Source: Sipunculus nudus (Eukaryota > Annelida > Sipuncula > Golfingiida > Sipunculidae). Taken from it: a stretch of DNA of 64,000 bases. The notes beneath the pieces are model-generated. The model saw nothing but the letters and a program-made list of their open reading frames with translations, made no database searches and was not told where the DNA came from. The position numbers and the translations under genes are program-made. Shown here in pieces: positions 23,246 to 35,332 of this stretch; within the stretch, counting starts at the first letter, position 1, and each line of letters opens with the position of its first letter. The stretch spans positions 39,189,558 to 39,253,557 of the forward strand of contig CM049310.1 of the NCBI GenBank assembly GCA_026874595.1, read 5' to 3'.

Positions 23246-24921
23246 ATATTAATTTTTTTATATTAATTAATTGTAAATTGATCGTGTTATTTTAAACAAA
23301 TGCTGTCAGGGATGCAGAAACAGGAGGTAACCCACTGATGTTTTATCAACTCAGCAGATGGCAGCACCTGTCTACACGCTCAAGGTTAAGTAAACCTATT
23401 ACATCTGCGTTTGTTGTGTGATAGGATGATTTCATCCAGATCCCAGACTTTGTCCTGATATGATTGGCTGGTACACATGTGACATCATGGACTAAATTTT
23501 ATCAACAACTGAGATCTAGTAATGCATGTTGTTTTTAGTCTCTGCTGAAAATTTGGGACTGACAGAATCAGAAATACTTTGCTTTTACTGAGATCTAGAA
23601 TTTTTAGTCACAGGGGATTTCCCAGTGTGTGACGTCACTGCCGAGATGACAGTGCTCATAGATGTGCCAATAGTTTGTGAACAAATCACACAACCTCATA
23701 TTTTTAGTGGAAAAGTAGATAGAAAAAATGTTTTTCTTCCAGGAATTGGGCTTATTATATGTAAAATCTATATTAATATTTTTTTCAGAGGCAATTATGT
23801 TATATGATAATATAATGAGATTTGGAATACGTTTGCTTGACCTCAATGGCGACGATATCGCGCTCCTGTTCATCATGCAGTATCTCCCTTTCTGTGGCAC
23901 AATCTTATTTTATTTTTTTCTATAAAATTTTAAGATAACATATATATGTATCCAGGAAGTCATTTGAGCGTCTACGTTTTACTCCTCTCAAATAAATGAA
24001 AGACCAATTAAAATTCTTAAATTTGCATTTTTATGTTAATATGAGCTATGTATATGTTAAAGTGTTAAAGATAATCATCTGAATAATGAGGATTAGATAT
24101 AAACAGATGAGTGAAGGCTTTTTCTATTTAATATATGTATTTCAATAGGATTATCTCAACATGGGCGGGCGAGTATTTTGCTTTTGAATATGGAATAAGC
24201 ACAGAAAGTAAAATTGCTTAGCTGATATATGAGTGTTTCAAGTGGCATGCATGTCTCAGCATGCACAGGGACATTTTACATATATTTGCTAGCAAGTGAC
24301 CGGACTGGTCGATCAGGTGGATATGATTGCTCCAGAAAGTTTGGGGGTGGTGGGTGGGTTTGGGTGGGAGGGATGGTGTGTTATTTATTAAGCCTTACAT
24401 TTTAATAATTGAATGAACGCGAAGTTTACTACAATGATTCATAGGAGGGGAAATGGATATCTGGATGACATGTTTAGAGATGTTTTTAAAATTATTTATT
24501 TTCCAAGAATTGTGCAAAAAGGTATAATAAGTCATCCTAGGTTCGTTTCATGGTTCAGACGATGATAGTCGCTAGATATGCAGGTAACCGGACGACCCAG
24601 AGAAAACCTCGGGTACGTTGTAGCCTGGTTCCAGGACGACAGGAAACCTTGTTCCAAATTCAGTCAAGACTGCAGGCTTTACACGACATTCATAAACGTT
24701 CGTTTAGTATTAATAGGACAAGAATATGTACAGTGCGGGCGGCAAAACCAAAAGACAATATACCAGTATACTCTATAGTTCCAGCAATATTAGGCATATA
24801 TGTACATTTAATTATTGAACGGCTGGTCTCGTTGCATTGGACCATCCGGCCCCATGAGTCTGCATGGAAACCCTTTATATTAAGCATATACGACTTGCTC
24901 CAATATATCTCAGGCTGGTCA

Positions 24922-24924
<3 letters not shown>
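23246..24924. other. Non-coding, no gene recognised
   Basis: AT-rich with short frames only. The 124-codon frame at 24550-24924 has no recognisable domain and ends in an AT microsatellite, so I do not call it a gene. Confidence 0.45.

Positions 24925-24968
<44 letters not shown>
24925..24968. repeat. (AT)n microsatellite
   Basis: AT dinucleotide run directly preceding a dispersed-repeat copy. Confidence 0.97.
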
Positions 24969-24969
<1 letters not shown>

Positions 24970-24972
<3 letters not shown>

Positions 24973-25310
24973 CGTGTGTGTGTTTGTTCACGTGATAACG
25001 CACGCAATCATGAACGGAATCCTGTGAAAATTGCAGGGCACCTCGGGGACTTGGCCAACGGAGAATCGATTAGATTTTGGTGCGGATCCGCCTCATTATC
25101 CAGATCCAGAAGGATTTCAAGGGACATTCACAAATGTGCAGTCACATATGCACGATTGGACATTGGGATATGAGCTTAATAAGTAAATGCAAATATTGTA
25201 CCAATGAACCCGGAAATATGGGAGAATAAGTGAATGATAACACGGGTTTTACCCAACATTAAGGACTGCCCACTTTGCGGAGGCGCATTCTGATGCATTT
25301 TACTTTTTCG
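24970..25310 (+). repeat. Dispersed repeat, 'tttgttcac...cacgcaatcatgaacgga' family, copy 1
   Basis: Shares ordered blocks with 37085-37330, 52015-52140 (inverted) and 54040-54360: a GT-rich start, 'tttgttcac', 'cacgcaatcatgaa', 'gccaa' plus 'agaatcgattaga', 'ggtgcggatccg', a 'tatgcacga' block, 'gaataagtgaatg', and a 3' block near 'ggaggcgcattc'. The repeated order over more than 300 bases shows a dispersed, probably transposable, family with no coding content. Confidence 0.65.
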
Positions 25311-28124
25311 GGTCAGACATTTGAATTATGTGAATTATTATATCAAATCAGTTTTAACATTTAATCTCTGACTGGAACCTCGGGCCCTGTATCTTACCAG
25401 GGGCGGATATCAATTTTGAAAATGGAGAAATGCTCATATATTGGCGAAATATTGAAAATTTAAAGTGCAACAGACATATTTTAATAATGTTTTTTTCTAA
25501 TTCATATGGTTTTGTCAAAGAAAAGGCAAAAAGGCGGCGTATATGCCTAGCCACATCTCCACTAATCAAATATAATCTGACCCTGCACGGGTACGATCTT
25601 ATGCCTAAGAAATAGCTGTCATCTGAAGAAAGGATACATAAATCCACAATCTGGAGTGAAATGTGATCCGTACGATATTGAAAAAATAGTCATATGTGGG
25701 TCGCGGGCATTTGTTCATCGAGATACTGATGTCTTCTGGAGATGGGGGGGGGGGGGGGATATCCGAATGCTAATAAAATCTATAAATATATGTATGTACC
25801 TTGAAGATCAAGAAAAAAGAACAGCCCTCGTTATAAATATTTTAATGAGAAAAATATTGTTTAACAAGTAGAACAGCTAATCTCAAACTGCACATTAATT
25901 AAACAAGGCATTCTGATATAAAAATATATTGTTTCAGCTTGCAACCAGTTAACGTGAATCCTGATAGATGGCGCTATAATATAATAGCCAGTTCGAGAGT
26001 GAAGTCGTCAAATTGCTTAGAATTTATGGGGAAATATGGGAAATGAACCCCATGCCCAATGCAATCTGGACACAACTGGAATCATTCCCGATACTTCAAA
26101 AATTAAAAAAACAAGCATTTACGAGGATTGGCAACAGAGGAGTTGCGTGACTAAAGTTCTAGCGGCACCAACCGTCAAATGTAATATAGTTACTACATTA
26201 TAGAAAAGGGGTATTCATCCTGGCTACAGGCGGACATTTTACAACTATATCGCAATTTATCAATATAGGATTTTAATATCATACATTGCCCAATTGATAT
26301 GCCTTTAAGTATAAGAACATTCAATGAATCCAGTATCTAGTTGTGCAAAACATGTTGTACTGTGTTATCATTTAATTCAGAGGTAAGCAGGTGCAAACAG
26401 ACAGCCGGCCTTACGTAAGAGCTACACTAAATCCTCCTAACACCGACTGTCACCATAACCTCAACCTTGGCCTTGTATGTATTTAAACAAGTCATTTCCC
26501 ATACTGATCTTAGTGAATGGTTAATACATACATAAATCATATGAATAAATCATTATAGGAGATGTCTCTTCAAGAACGTTGAACATGAAGGTCATAGGCA
26601 TTTTCAGATGGCGAATGAGGTATTGATAACAACTAACCGAAATAACAAGTTCAGAAGACTTCAGAAATATGAATAAAATATAATATTGTGAGATTTTTCC
26701 TAGATATTAATTACTTCCTTTAACGAATTACGCCTTCACCTCAGTCTGTCCGTTTGTCAGTCTTTGTGCTATAATTAAACATATTTTGTGAAAAGGTGGA
26801 TTTTAGTACAAGAAAGACGCTTCCAATGTATAGACGGCATTCAGGGTTCAAAGTTGGTGCAACTCTTTTGAAAGTATCAAGGAATGGCACAGGTGACACC
26901 ACGTGTTTGGAGAATCTTGTACTATGGCTACATTTGATCAACAAGTCACGTTAAAACATAAAAAAAGAATATAGCTGCTCGCTCTTAAAGTATTTTCAAG
27001 TTTTACATCGAGTAATGGGTAGCCATTTAAACATTTGAAACCTTTGTGTTTTCGCGCGCTTCCCAGGAAGTCACATTTAGATCATCATTTAATCAATATG
27101 ATATATAACTTATATTTCAATCTCTATACATCGTTATCATACGTATCACGCCAGAAGAGCTCTTTTAAAATGACACAGACACTCCACTCTAAGCCTCCAA
27201 ATATTGACACTTGTTCAACGACATGAACGCTATCTCGAGTGCTGATGTATCCATAAGTATTGAACTACTGACCCTTGTTATCTTGTTACAACACTCATCA
27301 CCTACAAATACACGTGCATCCGGCGTTGTAGCGTCCCAGCCAGATATTGCCAGTTGCTATATCTAAAAATATCCTGCTCTGACCTGCCCGCACCCACCCC
27401 CACTTACCGCCTAACCTGCTCTCATTTATGACGTTTGTATCACTAACACAGTTCATTGTGATCTGTCGACTTTGATCTAACAATATCTCAGGGTTTCCCT
27501 GTGTTTTGGCTTTGTTTATCTGTCCTTGAATCGTCAGGCTGGGCCCTTCATCTTTCCGTATCTTCTCACCTTCAACAATTGATATAAAACAGTTGGCACT
27601 GAGTGAAGCAGTCGAGGAACTGATGAGAAAGAGGTTTCCTTTTAATTACGATACCTATGCATTAATTGGATTTAAGCGCTCCGTCTTAACGTGATCTTAC
27701 CTCCACTAAAATTAACTGCTGACCGGAAGGATTTTTGTTTTAGGACCATTTTAGTTATGATAATGAAGCGAAGATATTGGGATCAAGAAAGACAACAAAA
27801 GGGAGAAGATGGCGCTTGAGCGGCACCTCCAATATCATCCCCCTTTTTTCATAGATTTTTTTTGTGTGGAGGTAACCGTCAATTTTATGTTCTCTTATCT
27901 AATTCTTAAGTAAATGTACATCAGCAGTGTTCCATTTCGGTTTGGGAATACGTGAGAGGGCGGTAGCACTCGCTTCCTATCATATTATTTTTGTGTCCTG
28001 GTGTCACCCAGGCCCGATGTCTACCGCATCCGCGGTTCCTGGGTGTGAAATTATCCCCATTGCTGGGTCACCGAGGAACACATTCGTTTGTAAGTGATAC
28101 ATGGCTGTGGGCACAACCTTCCCA
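25311..28124. other. Non-coding, no gene recognised
   Basis: Contains a poly-G run at about 25746-25758 and short frames without recognised domains. No splice-bounded exon is supported. Confidence 0.5.
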
Positions 28125-28517
28125 TAAAGGGGCCCAATTACCTATAAAGCATGTTGAATTGACACGAAAAATAACTGCTACCCTTTCAAAATATATCTTT
28201 ACCTGCCAAGATATTGCCCTGAAACCGTTTGCTTGCTCCTGTAAACGAGTGTTAAAAACAGTGGACCGGGTGCGATCACAGGTGTAAACATAACTACAGC
28301 GCGTGCATCACCCAGGTGACAACGTGTCAATCTAGAGATTCCTTTACTGACATGGCCCAAAAATGCAATACGTGTTCCCTCAGGCTGAAACATCGGGTGT
28401 TGCGGGTCACAATCGGACCTCCGGTCAACGCGGCCTTGTTGTGATAAACAGACACACGTGGACTGTGTTTACCGACCTGCAGAACAGTAACAAGCTATTA
28501 AACAGCCGTATACGAGG
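28125..28517 (+). repeat. Dispersed repeat of about 390 bp, copy 1
   Basis: Aligns without large gaps to 62558-62930, with shared blocks such as 'aaagcatgttgaa', 'gaaaccgtttgct', 'ctcctgtaaac', 'gttaaaaacagtgga', 'gcgtgcatc', 'gtcaatct', 'gtggactgtgtt' and 'gccgtata'. Similarity by eye is about three quarters. Frames in the two copies are not preserved. The second copy is followed by a pogo-like terminus, so both may derive from a DNA transposon family. Confidence 0.75.
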
Positions 28518-28624
28518 TACTGAGACCGTATGCTGGGATGGTTTCGCTGGAAAACTTAACTGATAGTGTGAAATAATAGGCATAATATTGCGCCTGATTA
28601 TGTCCCTTTAGGCCTGAAGAGCGC

Positions 28625-28740
28625 TCACAGTGGGTGAGAGCCCACCGTGAAAATCTCAACCCATCAGTTGATATTTGAACTCATGACCTCCAGACTTTGT
28701 GCCTTGTGCTCTTCCCCTGAGCCACAGAAGCCGGTTAATC
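28625..28740 (-). repeat. tRNA-derived SINE
   Basis: Minus strand: TGGCTCAGGGG at 28724-28714 matches the A box, and GGTCATGAGTTCAAATA at 28688-28672 is a recognisable B box at tRNA-like spacing. A GC-rich non-tRNA body with 'cggtgggctctcaccc' follows. The tRNA part lacks paired acceptor ends, which favours a SINE over a tRNA gene. Confidence 0.6.
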
Positions 28741-29001
28741 TCATCAACTTTCTGATGAAGAATGTTTTTGGTGTGAAAAACAAAAAAAAAAAACATATCT
28801 GTGTATGTATGGATGTTAACAACTGAACAATTTTGGTTTCTAGAACAAAAATAAATTAAAGCTTTACCGTTTACACAGTATATTTGGTTACTCATATAGA
28901 AATGAGTGGATCCGTATTTATTTCCAATAAAATTAGAATAAAAATCACTAAAGCAAGGAGATAAATTCTCGAGCTACTACAAAAGTTACAAAACCATATG
29001 C

Positions 29002-29003
<2 letters not shown>

Positions 29004-29070
<67 letters not shown>
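29004..29070. repeat. (AT)n microsatellite
   Basis: About 67 bases of uninterrupted AT. Confidence 0.98.
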
Positions 29071-29073
<3 letters not shown>

Positions 29074-29740
29074 TTGCATTAGCTGTTCAATTAATATTTT
29101 TATGTGTGTGTATCCTACACACGGGCCATTAAGTACCATTCTCTTCCCAAATAGTTACAAGGTCACTACAACGTGGAAAGTTTCGGGAACCAGTAAATCC
29201 AGACACTGATCAAGTGTTCTGCCACGTGTACAGTCAACTTGAAGGTGAATGAGCTCAGCAGAAGAGATGTTATCTTGGTAATAGGTGTGCACGTGACACC
29301 GGGGAGTGAAACAAACAGGTGTATATTTCATGCCGGGCACTTTGGTCCGAGGCGCCGCTTTGCTGTGCAATAATTAACCTTAGCAGTTAATTGAGAAAAT
29401 CATGAGAATTACGATTTTCTCATACATTTAGGAAATGAATCATGGCAGTTGAACTGGCAGCAGAAAAATATACAGTCTGTCCGGGTGTAATGTCGGCACA
29501 TTCTTCTTTCCCCCTGAGATTAATATTATACCAGTAAGCGAGCATAACTTTTCTTGGGCAATATGATGTGCATTGCAAACAAATCAGAGTATATGTTTGA
29601 ATCATATAAGAGATGATTAGAAATCTAAGGTTCTAAATATACGCACTATTTCACGCAATAATATGGCTTTCAAACCGTCAACACACTGATTATAAGCGAT
29701 ATATAAGGGGAAATGGAAGTGTCACCAAATAACTGTAATT
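29071..29740. other. Non-coding, no gene recognised
   Basis: Unique-looking sequence to the left of the Ty3-type element; no exon or repeat recognised. Confidence 0.45.
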
Positions 29741-30966
29741 TGTTTATTTTATTATGTGGTATTGCACATTTAAGTAAGGATAATATTACCAGTTGATTGT
29801 ATCTTTATTTTGGTGTATATTAATATGCAGTTTCATGTATTGATGTTAACATGGAAACGAAGGTTTAGGGAACCCAGGTGTTTTATTTATTGTTAGTTTC
29901 AGAACAGTCGTAATTCCATGGGAATTGCTTTTAGCCAGACGTTAGTCCAGACAGTTTCCTGTAACAGCACTGTTCAATGTAGATTTCAAAGGCAACGAAC
30001 CTCCAACATAATTTTCTCACACTTTTGTCTCAGGAGGCGTGTCAATTTTTTTATTCATGCATTGAACGACTGGTCTCATAATATCTTCAGGCAATAGACC
30101 AAGAGCGGTTAAGTTGTGTGACGTAGGCAGGGGTACATAGGCTGAAGACTCGAGAGTAAACACACTATCTCTTAGGTCAGCGCTAGATGATGGCGTCAGG
30201 CAGTTTGTCGAACCAGAGCAGGGTCCTAGGTTGTCTGTGGACTGATCAGCAGAGGGACGATTTCCCTGTGTATTGTATGTAAGAGTCTACGGGCGACCAA
30301 CGTGATCTCACTAACGGACCTTTGAGCTGTGTTTACAGAAGGACTTGTAAACAGCTGATATTTATCTGCCGTGGTGAAGTCCAGCGAACAGACCAGAGGA
30401 TAGTTCATATGCTGATCTGCGTGTATGCTACCGTATATTGTCGTGTGCAGATTACTGGATTTATCCAGGGAGATACCACATTGACAGACATTGACTGACT
30501 GTTGCTACATTGAGGGCTGTGAGTCTACCTGTAAGTGATTCAGAGAAGCGAGTACCTCAAGGGAAGAGACTGTGTCAAGCCAGCGATTTGTTTGACGGCG
30601 AGAAGCGCTTGTGTATCGTATGTACAGTGGTAAACCACCAGGACTCAAGGAGTACATTCCTAAGTCATCTGCGCGACGATCATGTGACCAGCGGCCTTGG
30701 TGCCAGGCGAACTTTCTTTGTACTGTGCTTACAGCGAGTGTCAGGATTAATCAGGACTGTGCATTTGTGTATTTATATGAACTCTATAGATTTTTGTACT
30801 ATGTGTGCATAACGCCTCTCAAGATAATTGTAAGTTTATTTTAATTATACTTTTATTGTTTATATTTCACACGTCTTTCTCATCATTTTGAGTGTATGTG
30901 CGAGCTTCAGCCAGTTTAATTCACCGTAAAAAAAGAACCTGGAAAGTACATTCCTTCGGAGTGGTG
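29741..30966 (+). repeat. 5' LTR of the Ty3/Gypsy-type element
   Basis: Begins TGTTTAT and aligns with 35333-36479: 'ggtattgcacatttaagtaagg', 'atcatgtgaccagcggcctt' and 'gcgagcttcagccagttta' are found in both at corresponding positions. The right end, at about 'cttcgga|gtggtgag', is uncertain by several bases. Just inside, 'ctatcaggatt' occurs twice (near 30973 and 31009), in the place where a primer-binding site would be. Confidence 0.85.
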
Positions 30967-31677
30967 AGTGTGCTATCAGGATTTCGCCTTGAATAGCGAG
31001 CGTACTATCAGGATTGGCTAAGCCGTTCAAGGGTTAGCATCCTTCAGAAATTTCATTTCCTGATCTTTTGGCGAATTTTCCATAGTTATCATTGATAAAC
31101 CTTTGTTGGGCTGTTTAAGTTTTAGTAATATTTGAAATTAATAGTCAGTGCTGAGACACATACACACTTCACATAGAGCTGACGCAGGTTAATACTTTGA
31201 TATGGTAAACCAGTGTAATATGTCTGCCAATTACTCAGATATGAGTAAGGATTTGACAGTTAGAGATGCTTAGTTTAAATAAGTAACAGTGGTTTGTTGT
31301 GTAAGATGAGTGAGGTCACGGGACAGGTAAGTGTCTCCTTTTTATTAATGTACTTAGACGATAATATCACATACTTCGTGTCTATTGTCTGTCCGTCCGT
31401 ATGTCTTCTAAGTTCGGGACAACCAACGTGTGATCGTAAGGATACCACCGGTTTGCTTTGTCAGCGCATACTGTTTACGTTTGCGGATCTTTTGTATATG
31501 TTACGCGTTTCATTTGTAAAGTCGGTCAGTTTCGCTGTACCAAAGGAGTCCTTGAAATCCATTTCCGAGTGTGGACAAGCGTTATGGTACAATGGCGAGC
31601 ACTGCAAGAGTTTGTTAACAAGCATTTTGAGGATTTAGCAGGCAAGCAGCGGGAAGACGCCGAGTGCTATGGGAAAG

Positions 31678-31679
<2 letters not shown>

Positions 31680-31757
<78 letters not shown>
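31680..31757. repeat. (GA)n microsatellite inside gag
   Basis: About 39 GA dinucleotides translating as alternating Arg-Glu in the gag coiled-coil; an expansion of a naturally Arg/Glu-rich stretch. Confidence 0.97.
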
Positions 31758-31759
<2 letters not shown>

Positions 31760-31983
31760 AGAACGCGAAGCAGTAAAGAGCTCACGAAACAGAAGTGCTG
31801 AAATTCAGATGACACAAATGTGCTACCCGCCTAGTGTATGTCAAATGGAATTTCATAAAATAATGAAATAAGTTAGGGAAAACATAATTTATGCGGTGCA
31901 TTAACAGGTCAGTTTATATTAAATTGGAATATCAGATCATAAAATGTAGTTGGAGAGACGGAGTTAATAATATTTGGTAAATT

Positions 31984-32598
31984 TGTCAGCTATTGGTGTC
32001 ATCCTGTTTGTTTAGATCCGTGCCGATGACGCTGGTGGATTATTCAATAGTATTTTGTTTATTATGTAAGTAAATGGACTTACTGTACCATGATTTATTA
32101 TAATTAGATAACAGAAGGTTCTAGAGAATTCAGGTAATGTGTAATTTCCAATAGGTATATTCTAGAAAATCCTGTAGGTGCTAGTTTTTTTGACAAGAAA
32201 CGATTTGATTATTCTAGAGACTTCTAGAAGTTTGGGCTACCCAGGTATAAATAGGGCGGTGTCAAGGCCGGTGAGAGAGGTGAATAAATTTGGAAGTTAG
32301 CGTCAACTGGTGACGGGTCGTTGAGCGGGCTGCGTTTTAAATTCCTCGAGGACATTATTAGTCCTGGAGAGAATATAGATAGTTGCAGCCGATCAAGGCG
32401 TTAGAAGATATACGTGATTTGTATTTGTTTAAGACGTTGTTATATTGTGAGATTGGAGCCAGTCAACGACGACGGTGGCCAGTTGTTGGATGTTACCGAA
32501 ATAAACCGTGTTCTTCAGTTCAGACAACGAGTGGTATTTTGGACTGTTCAGTGTGAAAGAAATCGGGAATATATGTCCGCTGTGTGTGTGGTGTGACA
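31984..32598 (+). mobile_element. Probable solo LTR nested in gag
   Basis: Bounded by TGTCA at 31984-31988 and TGACA at 32594-32598, a 5-base terminal inverted repeat. It has a TATA box 'ggtataaatagggcgg' near 32243 and AATAAA near 32284. It separates two gag segments that are close together in related elements. No target duplication is visible, so the exact ends are tentative. An unusually long non-coding leader within gag is less likely, given the promoter and poly(A) signals. Confidence 0.5.
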
Positions 32599-33536
32599 TC
32601 AGAGCAGCACTCAGTAAAGAGAGGAGTAGTACGGGCGATGAGGGTGATTGTAAACCGGTGAGTAGTAGGGTCCCGAAACTCAAGCTCGCTCCGTTTGACG
32701 AGCAGCACGATAGGCGAGACGCGTTTTTTAAGCCATTTGAACTCTTAGCCTTGTGTCAAAACTGCGACCAGCAGGATAGTTAGGCTTGAATTCCAACGCA
32801 CAGTTAGCCGTTAGCGATACCATGAACTACGACAAGCTAAAGTGAGCGCTTTTAAATTATTACAAGATGAATGAGGAAGAATATCGTAACAAGTTTCGTG
32901 CAAACAGGCAAGAAGTGGACCATTGGATCAATATGGCAGGCGTAGGCGAGGAATTTAAACTTCTAGTCAACTTGCTGATGTGCGAACAGTATTTGAACAG
33001 TTGCAGCCAGGATCTGTATGTATTTTGGAAAGAAAGACAATGTCGTGGTAGAGATAGCATGGCGGAGATGGCCGAGCGTTATAAAACGCAGGCTCACATC
33101 CTATACACCCTCGGCAGGCAAACATTGTTTCATATGTTACGGTTTGAGGCATAAGGTGCGTGAATGTATATTAACAGGCCAGTGCCATTCTGGTCCAAGG
33201 TCTACCCCACAAGCGTTGCACTCAGCTGTTTAACAGCGTGTGGATAAGCCCAGTAGTAGTCAGGTGTAAGCCCGGGTCATTGTCAATGGTTGTCCGGGAG
33301 ACCGAGTCTGAAACCGCCAGTCCATTTTTTCCGGATTCGGATAAACAGTGTCAATCATTCGGATTGACAGCTCTTGAAGAGGGCGGTAGTTCTTTAAAAA
33401 ATTGTGAGGGGTTAGTAAACGGCGGGGGCAGCCATATTGTTATGCGATTCCAGTTGTGTTTCAGCAGGGGTACGTGAATCCGGACCAGTGTCGGGTGTCG
33501 GTTGTTTGATGGCACCGTTGGGGTTTTCCTTCAGAA

Positions 33537-35110
33537 ATGATTAGTGTAGAATGTCCCTATTTTGTGGGAACTTTTGAAGCGATAGGAAACGTATCGGGAG
33601 TGCGGGATCCGAACGATCCGAATCCAATATTAAAATTTGATCGGAATTCAGACATAGTGCATGACAACTTTGAGTCAACATCGGGAATGTCGTCCACAGT
33701 AGAAACACGTGCCGCTGTGCGTAAGCGAGAGTCACCGACGCGAAGTTTACATGTAGCCAGTCCAGTCGCTGGTGTGAGTCCGGCCGAAGTTTTAAAGGCT
33801 CAGGAAGAAGATCAGTCATTAGCTCCGTACTCGAAGCTCACTAAATTTTCTTGCGGAATGAAAGCACTTTCCAGGTTAAAGATGTTTTTTAGTCAGAACT
33901 GCACGAGATAAATGCGTTTATCCGGATGGATCGAGTGGACCCCCAGTTATAACGGTCGGATGTGATGAAGATGGGCCATTATTATTAAAATATTAAAGCG
34001 GACCATCAAGGCGTAGATCAAACACATGAGCGTGTAAGTGCCCTGTTCGACCGGAAAGGGATGTACAGCGATATAGCAAAGTTCTGCAGGTCCTTTCCGA
34101 TATGTCAGACAAGGCTGAACCTCAGCATGTCTGTAACCTTAAGCTCGGACGAAACCGTACGAGAAACCGGATAATCCGGATTGTGAATAAAAATCCCCTT
34201 ATCGATCTGACAAAAGGCTACTGGCAGATTCCGATGTCAGAGGAATCTAAGTACAAAACTGCATTTATAATGCCGGACGGACATTTCCAGTTCAAGGTAA
34301 TGCCATTCGGTTTAGTAACTGCATGCACTGTGTTTATCCGCATGATACGGAAGTTATTCAGTGATATGCCAAACGTGGTATAGATGATTTGGTAGCACAT
34401 GCGGAAATATGGGACGAACATGTAAGAATGCTAAGTGAGGTGCTGGCTAGACTCAAGCGAGTCAACCTTGGCGCTCATCTGGCAAAGACGCTCGTAGGAT
34501 ATCGCAGCCTAGAATCTTTGGGCCACCTTGTAAGCACATGATGTTTAGCAACCATCCCTTCTCTGCCCAAGAACATCCAGAGCACAGAAAGACCAATAAC
34601 TAAGAAAGCCTTGCGTGCCGTTCTTGCCCTAACCGGTTAATACCGGAAGTTCGTGCCGAACTATGCCAAAATAGCAGTTCTGTTAACTGATCTTACAAGG
34701 AAAGGGCAGTCTAATAAATTGGATTGGAAGGAGATTCATAAGAATGCTTACGAAACACTTAAAGCCAACTGATCCCCCCATATTGAGACGACCCGATTTC
34801 AGTAAGCTGTTTACCTGATCTGCGACGTGTCGGATGTCGGAGTCGGGAGTATCCTTATGCAGGAGCACGATGTAATGATGCATCCGATAGTTTATGCTTG
34901 CAGAAAGTTACCAGCTACCAGTGTTTGGCCAGAGTTTGGGCTTTTCAGAAATTTGAGATATACTTATAATGTATACCGTTCACGATAAAGACAGACCACA
35001 AGCCACTCCACAGTATTAGCAAAGCCAAGTGTGTTAACGAGAGGGTATTGAGATTGTTTTACAAGAGTTCAGGTTTGATAACAGGCTGTCTCTGGCAAGC
35101 TAAATCAATG
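33537..35110 (+). pseudogene. pol remnant: protease tail, RT, RNase H
   Basis: The protease C-terminal region at 33537-33640 contains IGNVSGVRDPNDPNP, the tail seen in this Gypsy group. A linker follows. RT at 34190-34380 contains LTKGYWQIPMSEESKYKTAF and VMPFGLVTA, hallmarks of Ty3/Gypsy RT. The catalytic Asp-Asp follows as IDDLVAH near 34380-34400, after a stop or frameshift. The connection segment near 34640-34740 reads YRKFVPNYAKIAVLLTDLT, and RNase H near 34825-34915 reads CDVSDVGVGSILMQEHD and PIVYACRKLPA. Several stop codons interrupt the frame. No integrase HHCC or DDE motifs were found before the 3' LTR. Confidence 0.88.
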
Positions 35111-35179
35111 GCAAGACTTCTTCAGTAGGTTACCAGAGTGTTGAACAGCATTTGATATTGTTTATATGTATTAAGACAG

Positions 35180-35184
<5 letters not shown>

Positions 35185-35226
<42 letters not shown>
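35185..35226. repeat. (AT)n microsatellite
   Basis: AT run between the pol remnant and the 3' LTR, where the integrase region would be expected. Confidence 0.97.
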
Positions 35227-35229
<3 letters not shown>

Positions 35230-35332
35230 AGTTGATATATTGTATAATGTTTTCGTATCGATAGTGAATCGATACTTTGTATCGAGAAAAATACTGTAGT
35301 ATTTTTTAGGGGGGGGGCAGAGAACCGAGACT

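Larger units (their letters stand above)
31458..33233 (+). pseudogene. gag remnant of the Ty3/Gypsy-type element
   Basis: Gag forms the virus-like particle and binds element RNA. Visible pieces, in different frames: (1) 31580-31800, a charged coiled-coil segment (ALQEFVNKHFEDLAGKQRED) expanded by a (GA)n tract into an Arg-Glu repeat. (2) 32650-32780, VPKLKLAPFDEQHD followed by a Phe/Leu-rich segment, typical of the start of the capsid in this group. (3) 32867-33100, CEQYLNSCSQDLYVFWKERQ, a SCAN-like capsid segment. (4) 33126-33167, a CCHC zinc knuckle CFICYGLRHKVREC, which fits CX2CX4HX4C. Pieces 1 and 2 are separated by a probable inserted solo LTR, and pieces 3 and 4 by a frameshift. Non-functional. 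Confidence 0.8.

Noticed and set aside
30510-30844. Similar frames at 30.6 kb and 36.1 kb, seeming to be a conserved protein
   Set aside because: They lie at the same position in the two LTRs; the similarity is due to LTR homology, not selection on a protein.
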